A stretch of 64,000 nt of DNA from an uncultured Alphaproteobacteria bacterium (GTDB taxonomy: Bacteria; Pseudomonadota; Alphaproteobacteria; Rhodobacterales; Rhodobacteraceae). The stretch spans positions 62,001-126,000 of the forward strand of contig CACBAM010000006.1 in the NCBI GenBank assembly GCA_902537215.1, given 5' to 3'. This document shows positions 44,056 through 53,246 of the stretch, piece after piece; the stretch's first letter is position 1, and every line of letters begins with the position of its first letter. Under the pieces are notes generated by a model that was not told the DNA's origin, made no database searches, and saw nothing but the letters and a program-made list of their open reading frames with translations. Made by a program: the position numbers and the translations under genes.

Positions 44056-44472
44056 TTATTGATATTTTACGACTTTATTTCCTTTTGAAAGCCACTCTTT
44101 TATTCCTTTAGTATTATAGATATTGGGAAAATCATTTGTTTTTTCTAATGCTTTCGCAATTGCAGTAGTTCTTCTGCCTGTTCTACAAAAAAGAATTATT
44201 CCCTTTTCAGAGTTTGTAATATTTTTAACTTTGTTAATAAATCCTTTGAAATCGTAAGTTCCATCTTTCTCGAAAAAAGTATGGTGATAGCTGTTTTCAA
44301 TTACTCCAGTTGAAACCCATTCGTCTTTACGTCTTACATCGATAAGCGGAATGCCTAGCGACATCAGTCTCTTAATTTCATCATTTCCTATATTTTTTGT
44401 CTCAGCATAACTGTTACCGGTTAAGATGAAGATAAATAAAAGTATTAAGGTTATGATGCGTTTAAGTTTCAT
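44056..44472 (-). CDS. Periplasmic rhodanese-like protein
   Basis: A 138-residue single rhodanese domain with an N-terminal signal peptide (about residues 1-23, ending NSYA), so it is exported. The active-site loop is FCRTGRRT with the persulfide-forming cysteine. The upstream DVRRKDEW motif is also typical. The role of exported single-domain rhodaneses is uncertain (sulfur transfer or redox). It is a lone reverse gene between two forward operons; its 3' end faces the second hydroxylase. Confidence 0.88.
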   Translation of the reverse strand: MKLKRIITLILLFIFILTGNSYAETKNIGNDEIKRLMSLGIPLIDVRRKDEWVSTGVIENSYHHTFFEKDGTYDFKGFINKVKNITNSEKGIILFCRTGRRTTAIAKALEKTNDFPNIYNTKGIKEWLSKGNKVVKYQ

Positions 44473-44561
44473 TTGAATACGAACAGTTGGAATCCAATTA
44501 CAATACGACTATATTCTACACTAGTCACTGAACATTAGATATCTATACAGGAAATATTCAA

Positions 44562-46406
44562 ATGGATAAACTCAAATCTTTTATAACTGCGCTATGTTTC
44601 TTTCTCACTACAAGTGTTTGTATGGCGCAAAACGAAATTATATCTCACGGTATTTCAACTTTTGGGGATTTGAAGTACGAAAAAGACTTTAAGCATTTAT
44701 CTTACGTGAATCCTGATGCTCCAAAAGGAGGTGAAATTTCTTTTTGGGCGTTTGGATCGTTCGACTCAATGCATCCATACACGAGAAAGGGAAGAGCAGG
44801 AGCGTACTCATCAATATTTTTTGAAAGCCTACTAGAAGGTACGTCTGATGAAATAGACTCAGCATACGGATTAATTGCAAAAGAGATTGAATATCCACAG
44901 GACCGTTCATGGGTTATTTTTACGCTGAGGAGTGAAGTATTATTCTCTGACGGATCGCCTTTAACTGCTAAAGATGTGCTTTTTTCGTATAAATTACTTA
45001 AAGAAAAAGGTCTTCCTTCTTTTAGAGCAGTGTTGGAAAAAGATATTCAATCGGCGGAACTTATTTCTGATCGTAAAATAAAATTTATTTTCAACGAAGA
45101 GGTACCAAAAAGAGATTTAATTAATACGGTAGGTGGATTGCCGATTTTTTCAGAAAAATACTTTACAGATAACAAAGTAGATTTTGAAGCATCAACCTTA
45201 ACTCCTGCTTTAGGCTCAGGGCCATATATTTTGGATAAAGTAGATGTCGGTAAACAGATTATATACAAAAAAAATCCAAACTACTGGGGTCATGATCTTC
45301 CAATTAATAAAGGTAGATATAACTTCGATAAATTTAGAATTGAATACTTTGCAGATTATAATTCGGCTTTCGAAGGTTTTAAAGCTGGTACATATACTTT
45401 CAGAAACGAGGCATCTTCAAAAATATGGGCCACTGGTTATGATTTTCCCGCATTGGAAAAGAATTGGGTTAAGAAAACGACACTTCCAGATGGAAACTTA
45501 TCTTCGGGGCAATCATTTGTTTTCAATTTGAGACGAGAAAAATTTCAAGATATTAGGGTAAGAAAAGCCATAGGATTAATGTTTAATTTTGAATGGTCTA
45601 ATAGCACTCTCTTTTATGGTCTCTATGAGCGGATAAATTCATTTTGGGACAATAGTGAACTCAAGGCTTCGGGAATGGCAAAAAATCGAGAGCTAGAAAT
45701 TCTTAACAAATATAAGTCTATTCTAGAAGCTGATAACTTTAGTGAAGAAGTTTTTTCATTCCCTAAATCGTCATTGAAACAACTCGATCGAAAAAACTTA
45801 AGGCAAGCATCCAGATTATTAGATGATGCAGGTTGGGAGGTTGGTGACGATGGTTTGCGAAGAAACGCTGACGGTAAAACACTTGATGTTGAGATACTGA
45901 ACGATAGTCAGGCATTTGACCGCATAATTAACCCCTATATTGAAAACTTAAAAAAGCTAGGTATCAATGCCGCAAATATAAAAATTGACAATGCGCAGAT
46001 GACTGACAGGCGTAGGAAATTTGATTTTGATATACTGGTTGGTTTTTTGAGCACTCAATTAACTCCAGGGTCTGAGCTAGAGCAATATTTTGGATCTGAG
46101 TCTGCCGATTTTTCAATTTTTAACTTAACCGGCGTTAAAGATCAGGGCGTTGATGCAATAATTAAAGAAGTAAGAGCGGCAAAGTCTAGAGAGGAATTGG
46201 GGTTCGCAATAAGGGCATTAGATAGGGTTTTAAGAAATAAAGTCATCTGGGTACCTCAGTGGTTTAAGAATAAACATACAATTGCTTATTTTGATGTGTA
46301 TGAGCATCCTAAAAACTTACCGCCATATGATATTGGTGTTCTTGATACCTGGTGGATGAATTCTGATAAATATAATGATTTAAAGGATCAGGGTGCTTTA
46401 AAATAA
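44562..46406 (+). CDS. yejA: ABC peptide transporter substrate-binding protein, YejA type
   Basis: Family 5 periplasmic binding protein for oligopeptides (YejABEF imports peptides and microcin C in E. coli). A signal peptide (residues 1-22, ending CMA) precedes the mature start, then the YejA-typical HGISTFGDLKYEKDFKHL and NPDAPKGGEISFW. The 614-residue length is typical of YejA rather than of shorter OppA/DppA proteins. It heads a compact yejA-yejB-yejE-yejF operon. Confidence 0.92.
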   Translation: MDKLKSFITALCFFLTTSVCMAQNEIISHGISTFGDLKYEKDFKHLSYVNPDAPKGGEISFWAFGSFDSMHPYTRKGRAGAYSSIFFESLLEGTSDEIDSAYGLIAKEIEYPQDRSWVIFTLRSEVLFSDGSPLTAKDVLFSYKLLKEKGLPSFRAVLEKDIQSAELISDRKIKFIFNEEVPKRDLINTVGGLPIFSEKYFTDNKVDFEASTLTPALGSGPYILDKVDVGKQIIYKKNPNYWGHDLPINKGRYNFDKFRIEYFADYNSAFEGFKAGTYTFRNEASSKIWATGYDFPALEKNWVKKTTLPDGNLSSGQSFVFNLRREKFQDIRVRKAIGLMFNFEWSNSTLFYGLYERINSFWDNSELKASGMAKNRELEILNKYKSILEADNFSEEVFSFPKSSLKQLDRKNLRQASRLLDDAGWEVGDDGLRRNADGKTLDVEILNDSQAFDRIINPYIENLKKLGINAANIKIDNAQMTDRRRKFDFDILVGFLSTQLTPGSELEQYFGSESADFSIFNLTGVKDQGVDAIIKEVRAAKSREELGFAIRALDRVLRNKVIWVPQWFKNKHTIAYFDVYEHPKNLPPYDIGVLDTWWMNSDKYNDLKDQGALK

Positions 46407-46415
46407 TTTTAAAAA

Positions 46416-47495
46416 ATGCTCAGTTATATCTTTAGAAGATTAATCCTTATTGTACCTACATTAGTTGGGATAATGTGTATAAATTTTTTCTTGGTACAGT
46501 TTGTTCCTGGTGGTCCTATCGAACAAATAATAAGTGACCTAGAAAAAAATAGCTCTTTTCTTGATAGTATTGGTGGAGGCTCTCAAGAAGTAAAAACAAG
46601 CGATGGACTTGAATCGTATAAGGGATCGGTTGGGTTGCCAAAAGATTTTATCGATGAATTGGAAGCACAATTTGGTTTTGATAAGCCGCTTTGGGAGCGG
46701 TTTTTTTCAATGATGTACGACTATATTACGTTTGACTTCGGGGATAGTTATTTTCGATCAATTTCAGTTATAGAACTTATAATAGAAAAGATGCCCGTTT
46801 CTATATCATTAGGCTTATGGACAACCCTGTTGGCGTATATGATATCTATTCCCTTAGGAATAAGAAAAGCTCTATTGGATGGTTCAAGTTTTGATAATTG
46901 GACATCTACGCTCATTATAATTGGATACTCTATTCCCGGATTTTTATTTGCAATTTTTCTTTTGGTTCTTTTTGCAGGTGGTTCCTATTTACAATTGTTT
47001 CCTATCAGAGGACTAGTATCCTCAAATTTTGAAAATATGTCCTTTTTTGGGCAAATAAAGGATTATTTCTGGCATATTGCTCTTCCAGTTATAGCATCCA
47101 CAGTTTCAGCTTTCGCTACATTGACATTACTAACGAAAAACTCGTTTTTAGACGAAATAAAGAAACAATATGTAATTACCGCAAGATCAAAAGGCTTGAG
47201 TGATCAAAGAGTTTTATATGGCCATGTTTTTAGAAACGCTATGTTGATAATAATAGCTGGGTTTCCTGGGCTTTTTATTTCAGTTTTTTTTGGATCCTCT
47301 TTAATTATTGAAACTATTTTTTCTCTAGATGGATTGGGTCGTTTGGGTTTTGAGGCTGCAGTATCAAGAGACTATCCCGTAGTATTTGGTACTCTTTATA
47401 TTTTTGGCTTATTAGGATTGTTGGTAGGGCTTCTCTCAGACTTAATGTACGTCTGGGTTGACCCAAGAATTGATTTTGAAAAGAGACAATCTTGA
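46416..47495 (+). CDS. yejB: Peptide ABC transporter permease, YejB type
   Basis: Inner-membrane permease of 359 residues with about six helices and the EAA-loop cytoplasmic motif in VITARSKGLSDQRVLYGHVFRNA. The N-terminus LSYIFRRLILIVPTLVGI and the long periplasmic insertion (about residues 35-95) are YejB-typical. It lies 9 bases after yejA and overlaps yejE by 4 bases. A terminator-like hairpin (46684-46707) lies within its coding region. Confidence 0.93.
   Translation: MLSYIFRRLILIVPTLVGIMCINFFLVQFVPGGPIEQIISDLEKNSSFLDSIGGGSQEVKTSDGLESYKGSVGLPKDFIDELEAQFGFDKPLWERFFSMMYDYITFDFGDSYFRSISVIELIIEKMPVSISLGLWTTLLAYMISIPLGIRKALLDGSSFDNWTSTLIIIGYSIPGFLFAIFLLVLFAGGSYLQLFPIRGLVSSNFENMSFFGQIKDYFWHIALPVIASTVSAFATLTLLTKNSFLDEIKKQYVITARSKGLSDQRVLYGHVFRNAMLIIIAGFPGLFISVFFGSSLIIETIFSLDGLGRLGFEAAVSRDYPVVFGTLYIFGLLGLLVGLLSDLMYVWVDPRIDFEKRQS
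46684..46707 (+). terminator. Terminator-like hairpin within yejB
   Basis: Stem CCGCT/AGCGG (46686-46690 with 46696-46700), a 5-base loop TTGGG, extended by a G-U and two A-U pairs, directly followed by seven T (46701-46707). It lies about 280 bases after the yejA stop. It encodes a conserved permease segment (DKPLWERFF), so it may be fortuitous, but the fold and U-tract match an intrinsic terminator. Confidence 0.35.
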
Positions 47496-48580
47496 GCAAA
47501 CAACTTAATTGGAAAAGATGGGAAAATTTCAAAAAAAATAGGCGTGCCTTTTATTCGGCGATTATTTTTGGAATGCTTTTTTTTCTTTCTTTATTTGCAG
47601 ATATCATAGCTAACGATAAGCCGTTATATATTAAGTCTCAAGACAAGGTATATTTCCCTATTTTTAATTTTTATTCTGAGGTCGAGTTTGGGGGTGACTT
47701 GAAAACGGAGGCAATATACGCTGATAGAGAAATACAATGTCTTATTTTAACAGAAGGCAATGATGATTGTTGGGACTCTCCTGAAACCGTTATATCTGAA
47801 GGATATAAAAATAAAACAAATGAAGGAGTAATAATTTGGCCCCTTGTTCGGTTCAATCACAATACTATTGCCGATTTAAATGTACCAGCACCATCTCCGC
47901 CGGATAGTAAGCATTGGCTCGGGACGGATGATACTGCTAGAGATGTTTTAGCAAGAATAATTTATGGGTTTCGTATCTCTGTGATATTTGGGTTAACCGT
48001 TACTTTTTTTGCAAGTATGGTTGGTATCTTTGCAGGTGCAATGCAGGGCTATTTTGGTGGGAAAACGGATTTATTCACTCAGCGTTTTATAGAAATATGG
48101 AATTCTGTGCCCTCTCTTTACGTAATAATTATTTTATCAGCTTTTTTGAGAATAGACTTTTTGATTTTAATGCTATTGATAACTTTATTTAGCTGGACGG
48201 CATTGGTAGGTGTCGTCCGAGCTGAATTTTTAAGAGCTAGAAACTTTGAGTATGTAATGGCAGCGAAGGCTCTCGGCGTATCAACGGGTTCAATTATTTT
48301 TAAGCATTTACTGCCCAATGCGATGGTTGCAACGCTCACTTTAATACCGTTTATTCTAACAGGATCGATAGGATCGTTAGCAGCGCTTGACTTTTTGGGT
48401 TTTGGTTTGCCCGCTTCGTACCCATCGCTTGGTGAACTTACTATGCAAGCAAAGCAAAATCTTCAGGCTCCTTGGTTGGGCTTAAGTGCGTTTTTTGTAT
48501 TTTCTATAATGCTGGCGCTCCTCGTTTTTATTTTTGAAGGCATAAGAGATGCTTTTGATCCAAGAAAGACTTTTGTATGA
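47492..48580 (+). CDS. yejE: Peptide ABC transporter permease, YejE type
   Basis: Second permease subunit, 362 residues. N-terminal membrane helix near residues 20-40, a periplasmic insertion (about 45-135), then a five-helix core with the EAA-type motif in YVMAAKALGVSTGSIIFKHLLPNA. The TTG start overlaps the yejB stop (TTGA), and the 3' end overlaps the yejF ATG by 4 bases, so yejB-yejE-yejF are translationally coupled. Confidence 0.92.
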   Translation: MSKQLNWKRWENFKKNRRAFYSAIIFGMLFFLSLFADIIANDKPLYIKSQDKVYFPIFNFYSEVEFGGDLKTEAIYADREIQCLILTEGNDDCWDSPETVISEGYKNKTNEGVIIWPLVRFNHNTIADLNVPAPSPPDSKHWLGTDDTARDVLARIIYGFRISVIFGLTVTFFASMVGIFAGAMQGYFGGKTDLFTQRFIEIWNSVPSLYVIIILSAFLRIDFLILMLLITLFSWTALVGVVRAEFLRARNFEYVMAAKALGVSTGSIIFKHLLPNAMVATLTLIPFILTGSIGSLAALDFLGFGLPASYPSLGELTMQAKQNLQAPWLGLSAFFVFSIMLALLVFIFEGIRDAFDPRKTFV

Positions 48581-50163
48581 GAACACATCTGTTAAGCTTA
48601 GAGAACTTATCTATTTATTTAAATAGATTTAGGGGTGACGCTAAAAAGTTAGTTTCTAACATAAATATTAGTATCCATAGAGGGGAATTTGTTGCGTTAA
48701 TAGGAGAGTCTGGCTCAGGAAAGTCTTTATCCGCACTTTCTACTGTTGGCTTGTTACCCTCTGCCATTAAAGCCTCAGGTACAGGAAAGTGGCTAAATCT
48801 GAATTATGATTTGGCAGATCATAATTCTTTAAAAATGTTTCGTGGAAAGGAAATAGGCTTTATTTTTCAAGAACCTTTAGTGTCTCTGAATCCTCTTCAC
48901 ACTATAGGCAAACAAATTGGTGAGTGTATAACAACACATGCACACATTCCAAACACAGATCTTAAGGATAAAGTTATCGCTTTATTGAAAGATGTAAAAC
49001 TTGATGATCCAGAGAGACGCTTTAATCATTATCCACATCAATTATCAGGTGGCCAACGTCAAAGAGTGATGATTGCAATGGCGCTTTCAAATAAACCAAA
49101 GCTTCTAATTGCAGATGAGCCTACTACCGCTTTAGATGTAACTATCCAAAAAGAGATCCTTGATTTGTTACACTCCTTAAGAGCCTCCTATGATCTTTCA
49201 ATATTATTCATAACGCACAATTTAAAGATTGTAAAAAATTTGGCTGATCGTTTATATATTATGAAAGAAGGGGAAATAATTGAAAGTGGTAAAACCGAAG
49301 ATGTTTTTAAAAAACCAACTCATGCATACACAAAAGACTTAATCGAGCCCAAAATTAAAATTATAAAATCAAGATTAAACACTTCAAAGATTCTATTATC
49401 AGCTGAAAACTTATCAGTTAAGTATAAAGGCCCTAGAAGCTTATTTAGAGGCTCGTCTAAAGACTTTTGTGCCTTAAATAAAGTTTTTTTAAATATTAAA
49501 TTGGGCGAGACACTTGGAGTTGTAGGCGAAAGCGGTAGTGGTAAAACAAGCTTAGCTCTATCAATACTTAAGTTGATAGATTATCAAGGAGATATAAAAT
49601 TGCATCTTCCTGAACCTCGTCTCAGAAAAAAGGAAAGACTTAAAAATTATAGACGTAATGTTCAAATTGTTTTCCAAGACCCTTTTTCTTCACTCTCACC
49701 AAGACTCTCAATTCGTGATATAGTCGGTGAGGGTGTTATTTCACATCGTATATTTTCTAAAGAACAGGTAGAAGAAAAAATACTATTAGCTCTGAGTAGA
49801 GTAGACCTTGACAAAAATACTCTCGAAAGGTATCCCCATGAGTTTTCTGGTGGACAACGACAGCGTATTGCAATTGCAAGAGCAATAATTATGGAACCGA
49901 AGCTCCTAATTTTAGATGAACCAACTTCATCATTGGACGCGGCTGTTCAAAAACAGATAATTAAGTTGTTAATTGATTTGCAAAAAGACCTTAATTTATC
50001 TTACTTATTTATAAGTCACGATTTAGAGTTAGTTTCAACTATTTCTCATAGAATGGTTGTAATGAAAGATGGTATGATTGTGGATGAGGGAACTCCGGCA
50101 AGACTATTAAGGTATTCAAAAAACGAATACACAAAAAGGTTAGTAGAAAGTTCAATTTTTTAA
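48577..50163 (+). CDS. yejF: Peptide ABC transporter ATPase with two nucleotide-binding domains, YejF type
   Basis: Fused double ATPase of 528 residues energising YejBE. Domain 1 (residues 1-265): Walker A GESGSGKS, signature LSGGQRQRV, Walker B LLIADEPTTALD. Domain 2 (about 275-528): Walker A GESGSGKT, signature FSGGQRQRI, Walker B LLILDEPTSSLD. Both sites look competent. It is the last gene of the yej operon; a HIT-family gene follows 14 bases later. Confidence 0.95.
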   Translation: MRTHLLSLENLSIYLNRFRGDAKKLVSNINISIHRGEFVALIGESGSGKSLSALSTVGLLPSAIKASGTGKWLNLNYDLADHNSLKMFRGKEIGFIFQEPLVSLNPLHTIGKQIGECITTHAHIPNTDLKDKVIALLKDVKLDDPERRFNHYPHQLSGGQRQRVMIAMALSNKPKLLIADEPTTALDVTIQKEILDLLHSLRASYDLSILFITHNLKIVKNLADRLYIMKEGEIIESGKTEDVFKKPTHAYTKDLIEPKIKIIKSRLNTSKILLSAENLSVKYKGPRSLFRGSSKDFCALNKVFLNIKLGETLGVVGESGSGKTSLALSILKLIDYQGDIKLHLPEPRLRKKERLKNYRRNVQIVFQDPFSSLSPRLSIRDIVGEGVISHRIFSKEQVEEKILLALSRVDLDKNTLERYPHEFSGGQRQRIAIARAIIMEPKLLILDEPTSSLDAAVQKQIIKLLIDLQKDLNLSYLFISHDLELVSTISHRMVVMKDGMIVDEGTPARLLRYSKNEYTKRLVESSIF

Positions 50164-50177
50164 AAAAGGATTTTGAG

Positions 50178-50600
50178 ATGAACTATGACGAACAAAATAT
50201 TTTTGCAAAAATTATCAGGGGTGAATTGCCTGCTGAAAAAATTTATGAGGACGAAAAAGTTTTGGCTTTTATGGATATAATGCCAAGGTCGCCAGGTCAT
50301 TTTCTTGTTATACCTAAAGCGAGTGTACGGAATATTCTGGATATTGATAATGAAAGTCTATGTGCAGTTATAAAAGTAGTGAAAAAGCTTGCGGTTGCAT
50401 CTAAAAAAGCAATGAATGCAACGGGTATAACTATCCAGCAATTTAGTGAGGCTGATGGAGGTCAAGAGGTATTTCACTTACATTTTCATATTATACCTAG
50501 ATATGAAGGAAAACCAATGGATAGACCTGGTCAAATGGTAAAAGATATGTCTGTTTTATCGTTGCAGGCTAACAAAATAAAGGCCGAGTTAGGGGCTTAG
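50178..50600 (+). CDS. HIT family nucleotide-binding protein
   Basis: A 140-residue histidine-triad protein that would hydrolyse purine-nucleotide phosphoramidates such as AMP-lysine or adenylated intermediates. The triad reads HLHFHIIPR near residue 98. The N-terminal FAKIIRGELPAEKIYEDE is typical of the HinT group. An AAGGA site supports the start. It follows yejF closely and may be co-transcribed with it. Confidence 0.94.
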   Translation: MNYDEQNIFAKIIRGELPAEKIYEDEKVLAFMDIMPRSPGHFLVIPKASVRNILDIDNESLCAVIKVVKKLAVASKKAMNATGITIQQFSEADGGQEVFHLHFHIIPRYEGKPMDRPGQMVKDMSVLSLQANKIKAELGA

Positions 50601-50610
50601 TTAGATAATC

Positions 50611-51294
50611 ATGTACGAATATAGTGGAAGAGCTTTAGTATTTGGTGCCAGTGGTGGTATAGGTCAAGCGTTTAGCCGGTTCTTAGAGGATAAGCTTGGT
50701 TCAGAAAATGTGGTAAATGTAAGCCGATCCTTTGATGGGTTTGAGATTTCAGATGAAGAAAAAATTTTAAAATTTTCTGAATCAATAGAAGGTTCATTCA
50801 GTTTGATTATCAATGCAACAGGGGTTTTGCAAACTACTGAAGAGGGGCCTGAGAAAACGATTAATGTGGTTAAACAAAAATCAATGATTGATATGATGAC
50901 GATTAATGCAATAGGGCCCGCCTTATTATTAAAAAATTTTTCTAAAAAGTTGGATAAAACAAAATTTAGTGTATTCGTTAATCTATCTGCCCGAGTGGGT
51001 TCCATAACGGATAATAGACTTGGGGGTTGGATTTCCTATAGGTCATCTAAAGCTGCTCTAAATCAAATTATTAAGACTTCTTCTATAGAGATAAATAGGA
51101 GAAATAAAAACGCTATTTGTGTGGGCCTTCATCCGGGTACAGTTAAAACAAGGTTCACAGAAAAATTTCAAAATACTACTGAAACCATTTCGCCAGACGA
51201 GTCTGTTAAGATGATGATGAAAGTTGTTGAAAACCTTTCTGTGGATGACAATGGGTATTGTTTTGCCTATGATGGAAAGGTAATTCCTGCGTGA
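50611..51294 (+). CDS. Short-chain dehydrogenase/reductase, C-factor-like
   Basis: A 227-residue classical SDR with the NAD(P) motif GASGGIGQAF near the N-terminus, NATG in place of NNAG, the catalytic serine in LSARVGS and the YxxxK pair in YRSSK. The build resembles C-factor/CsgA-like SDRs, whose substrates are mostly unknown. It lies 10 bases after the HIT gene. No substrate can be assigned. Confidence 0.85.
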   Translation: MYEYSGRALVFGASGGIGQAFSRFLEDKLGSENVVNVSRSFDGFEISDEEKILKFSESIEGSFSLIINATGVLQTTEEGPEKTINVVKQKSMIDMMTINAIGPALLLKNFSKKLDKTKFSVFVNLSARVGSITDNRLGGWISYRSSKAALNQIIKTSSIEINRRNKNAICVGLHPGTVKTRFTEKFQNTTETISPDESVKMMMKVVENLSVDDNGYCFAYDGKVIPA

Positions 51295-51362
51295 ACTTTC
51301 CATTCCAACTTTCAGTTTTAGGACTTGCACCGCTTCTTTGTTAATTGAAAGGTTGTTTATAG

Positions 51363-52232
51363 GTGATAAGTGAAAACACTAAGGGAGCATTTTTAATCTC
51401 TCTCGCAGCAGCTTGCTATGTAATGAGTGATATTTTCATGAAATTTCTCTCAACTGAAATCTCAATGTTTCAAATAACCTTTTTAAGAGGACTGTTAGTA
51501 ACGTTTTTTCTTTTTTCTTACTGTTATATGAGTGAAGCATCTTTTTTTATAAAAGAATGGAGAGACCGAATTGTAATAACAATTAGATCAATTTTAGAAG
51601 TTATCATGACATATGCATTTCTGGCGGCTCTTTTCAACATGAATGTAGCCAATGCTAATGCTATTCTTCAATTAATTCCTCTTATGGTTCTGTTGGGATC
51701 ATTCATTTTTTTACGACAATCACCAAAGACATACGAATGGATTGCTGTCTTGGTTGGATGTTTTGGTGCAGTTATAATTATTCGCCCGGGATCATCGGAT
51801 TTTAACTTCTTTACGATTCATGCATTAGTTGCAGTTTTTTGTTTGTCAGCACGTGATCTATTAACTGTAAGATTGAATAAAAATATACCATCAAATATTG
51901 TAGCTTTTTATAGTGCACTAATGCTGACCATGGTTAGCTTTTTATTAAGTGAAGACACCCATCTTTTTGGAAAAGTAGATAATTCTTTATTTATAGTTTA
52001 TACAGCTATATTCGTTTCTATCGGTTATACAGCCTCGGTTTCTGCCATGAGATATGGTGAAGTAACATTTGTTTCTCCATTTAGATATACCGCCTTACTA
52101 TGGGCTAGTGTCATGGGGTTTATTTTTTTTGGTGAGATACCTAAATTTAGTACACTTTTTGGAGGATCTCTAATAATCCTTGCTGGAATCTTTATTTTTT
52201 ACAAATCAAAAGACAATAAGAAAACTTTATAA
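51363..52232 (+). CDS. DMT-superfamily transporter (EamA type)
   Basis: A 289-residue inner-membrane protein with about ten hydrophobic helices in two EamA halves, the drug/metabolite transporter build. The first half starts GAFLISLAAACYVMSDIFMK. Such proteins export amino acids or other small metabolites; the substrate is not evident. The start is GTG at 51363. It is 68 bases after the SDR gene and 21 bases before a TfoX-like gene. Confidence 0.87.
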   Translation: MISENTKGAFLISLAAACYVMSDIFMKFLSTEISMFQITFLRGLLVTFFLFSYCYMSEASFFIKEWRDRIVITIRSILEVIMTYAFLAALFNMNVANANAILQLIPLMVLLGSFIFLRQSPKTYEWIAVLVGCFGAVIIIRPGSSDFNFFTIHALVAVFCLSARDLLTVRLNKNIPSNIVAFYSALMLTMVSFLLSEDTHLFGKVDNSLFIVYTAIFVSIGYTASVSAMRYGEVTFVSPFRYTALLWASVMGFIFFGEIPKFSTLFGGSLIILAGIFIFYKSKDNKKTL

Positions 52233-52253
52233 AAACTATTTATTAAACTCTAG

Positions 52254-52601
52254 ATGTCAAACCAGGAAACTCTCGAACATATTTTGGATCTTTTAGATGA
52301 CGAAGAAGGCATTTCATTTAAAAGAATGTTTGGTGGGTATGGACTGTTTAAAAATGAGCTGGCTGTTGCATTGATCCTGCGCTCAGAAATTTTCATGAAA
52401 GTTGATCAATCAAATATAAATGATTATAAATCTTCTTTTTCTAAACCATTTACATACAAGAAAAATGGAAAAGATATATCACTGTCAAATTGGTCAATTC
52501 CCTCTGAAATTTTAGAAGATAAAGATTTATTTATTGAATGGTTTTTGAAGTCCTATAAGGTTGCTCTTAATAAAAAAATAGGAAAAAAAGTTGAGTATTG
52601 A
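52254..52601 (+). CDS. TfoX/Sxy N-terminal domain protein
   Basis: A 115-residue single TfoX-N domain protein; the signature KRMFGGYGLFKNELAVALI is present. TfoX/Sxy controls competence in gammaproteobacteria, but the short alphaproteobacterial versions have no established role. There is no C-terminal TfoX domain. It overlaps the LysE-type gene by 11 bases. Confidence 0.85.
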   Translation: MSNQETLEHILDLLDDEEGISFKRMFGGYGLFKNELAVALILRSEIFMKVDQSNINDYKSSFSKPFTYKKNGKDISLSNWSIPSEILEDKDLFIEWFLKSYKVALNKKIGKKVEY

Positions 52602-53241
52602 AAGCTGGTTATATCTTATTTTAATCTGCCTTATGGGTGCTTTTTCTCCAGGTCCTAGCTTGATAGTGATTTTACGTCACGCAGTTGCTGATGGTAGAAG
52701 CGCAGGCATTAACGCCGCGGTAGGTCATGGCTTAGGCATTTTTATATATGCACTCGTCTCAGCGATCGGTTTAAGTTTTATATTAATTAGTTCACCAAAG
52801 ATATTTTCGTTTGTCCAAATTTTAGGAGCATTATTCTTGTTGTGGATAGGCTTTCAAATACTCCGGGGAGGACTATCAAAAAAAGACTTATCAAATTTTG
52901 GGGAATATAAAACACAGTCATCAGGCATTACATTAAATTATTTTAGAGATGGTTTTGGTATAGCGATTCTGAATCCAAAAATACTGGTTTTTTTCTCTTC
53001 TTTATTTAGTCAGTTTTTGTCTCCCGAGCAAAACTTTTCTGTTCATATGTTTATGGCAATTATCGCTGGGTTTATTGATGTAAGTGTCTACGTTATCATT
53101 GTTTTTCTAGTAACTCTAAAAAGCTTGCTTAAATTTTATAGAGATAAGATATTTTTTATGGAGATTGCGTTTGGGTTGTTGTTAATCCTCTTGGGTTTTT
53201 CTATATTTGTAGTAAGCTTTAATCATACTTATTTTGGTTAA
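52591..53241 (+). CDS. LysE/RhtB-family amino-acid exporter
   Basis: A 216-residue membrane protein with six hydrophobic helices. The N-terminal GAFSPGPSLIVILRHAVADG is the LysE/RhtB signature, followed by AVGHGLGIFIYAL. It would export an amino acid or homoserine-lactone-like compound; the substrate is not evident. The TTG start lies inside the tfoX-like gene, suggesting translational coupling. Confidence 0.9.
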   Translation: MSIESWLYLILICLMGAFSPGPSLIVILRHAVADGRSAGINAAVGHGLGIFIYALVSAIGLSFILISSPKIFSFVQILGALFLLWIGFQILRGGLSKKDLSNFGEYKTQSSGITLNYFRDGFGIAILNPKILVFFSSLFSQFLSPEQNFSVHMFMAIIAGFIDVSVYVIIVFLVTLKSLLKFYRDKIFFMEIAFGLLLILLGFSIFVVSFNHTYFG

Positions 53242-53246
53242 AAAGA

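Noticed and set aside
44536-44545. Ten-base palindrome TAGATATCTA before yejA.
   Set aside because: Short, AT-only apart from two G:C pairs and without a second copy; expected by chance in this composition.
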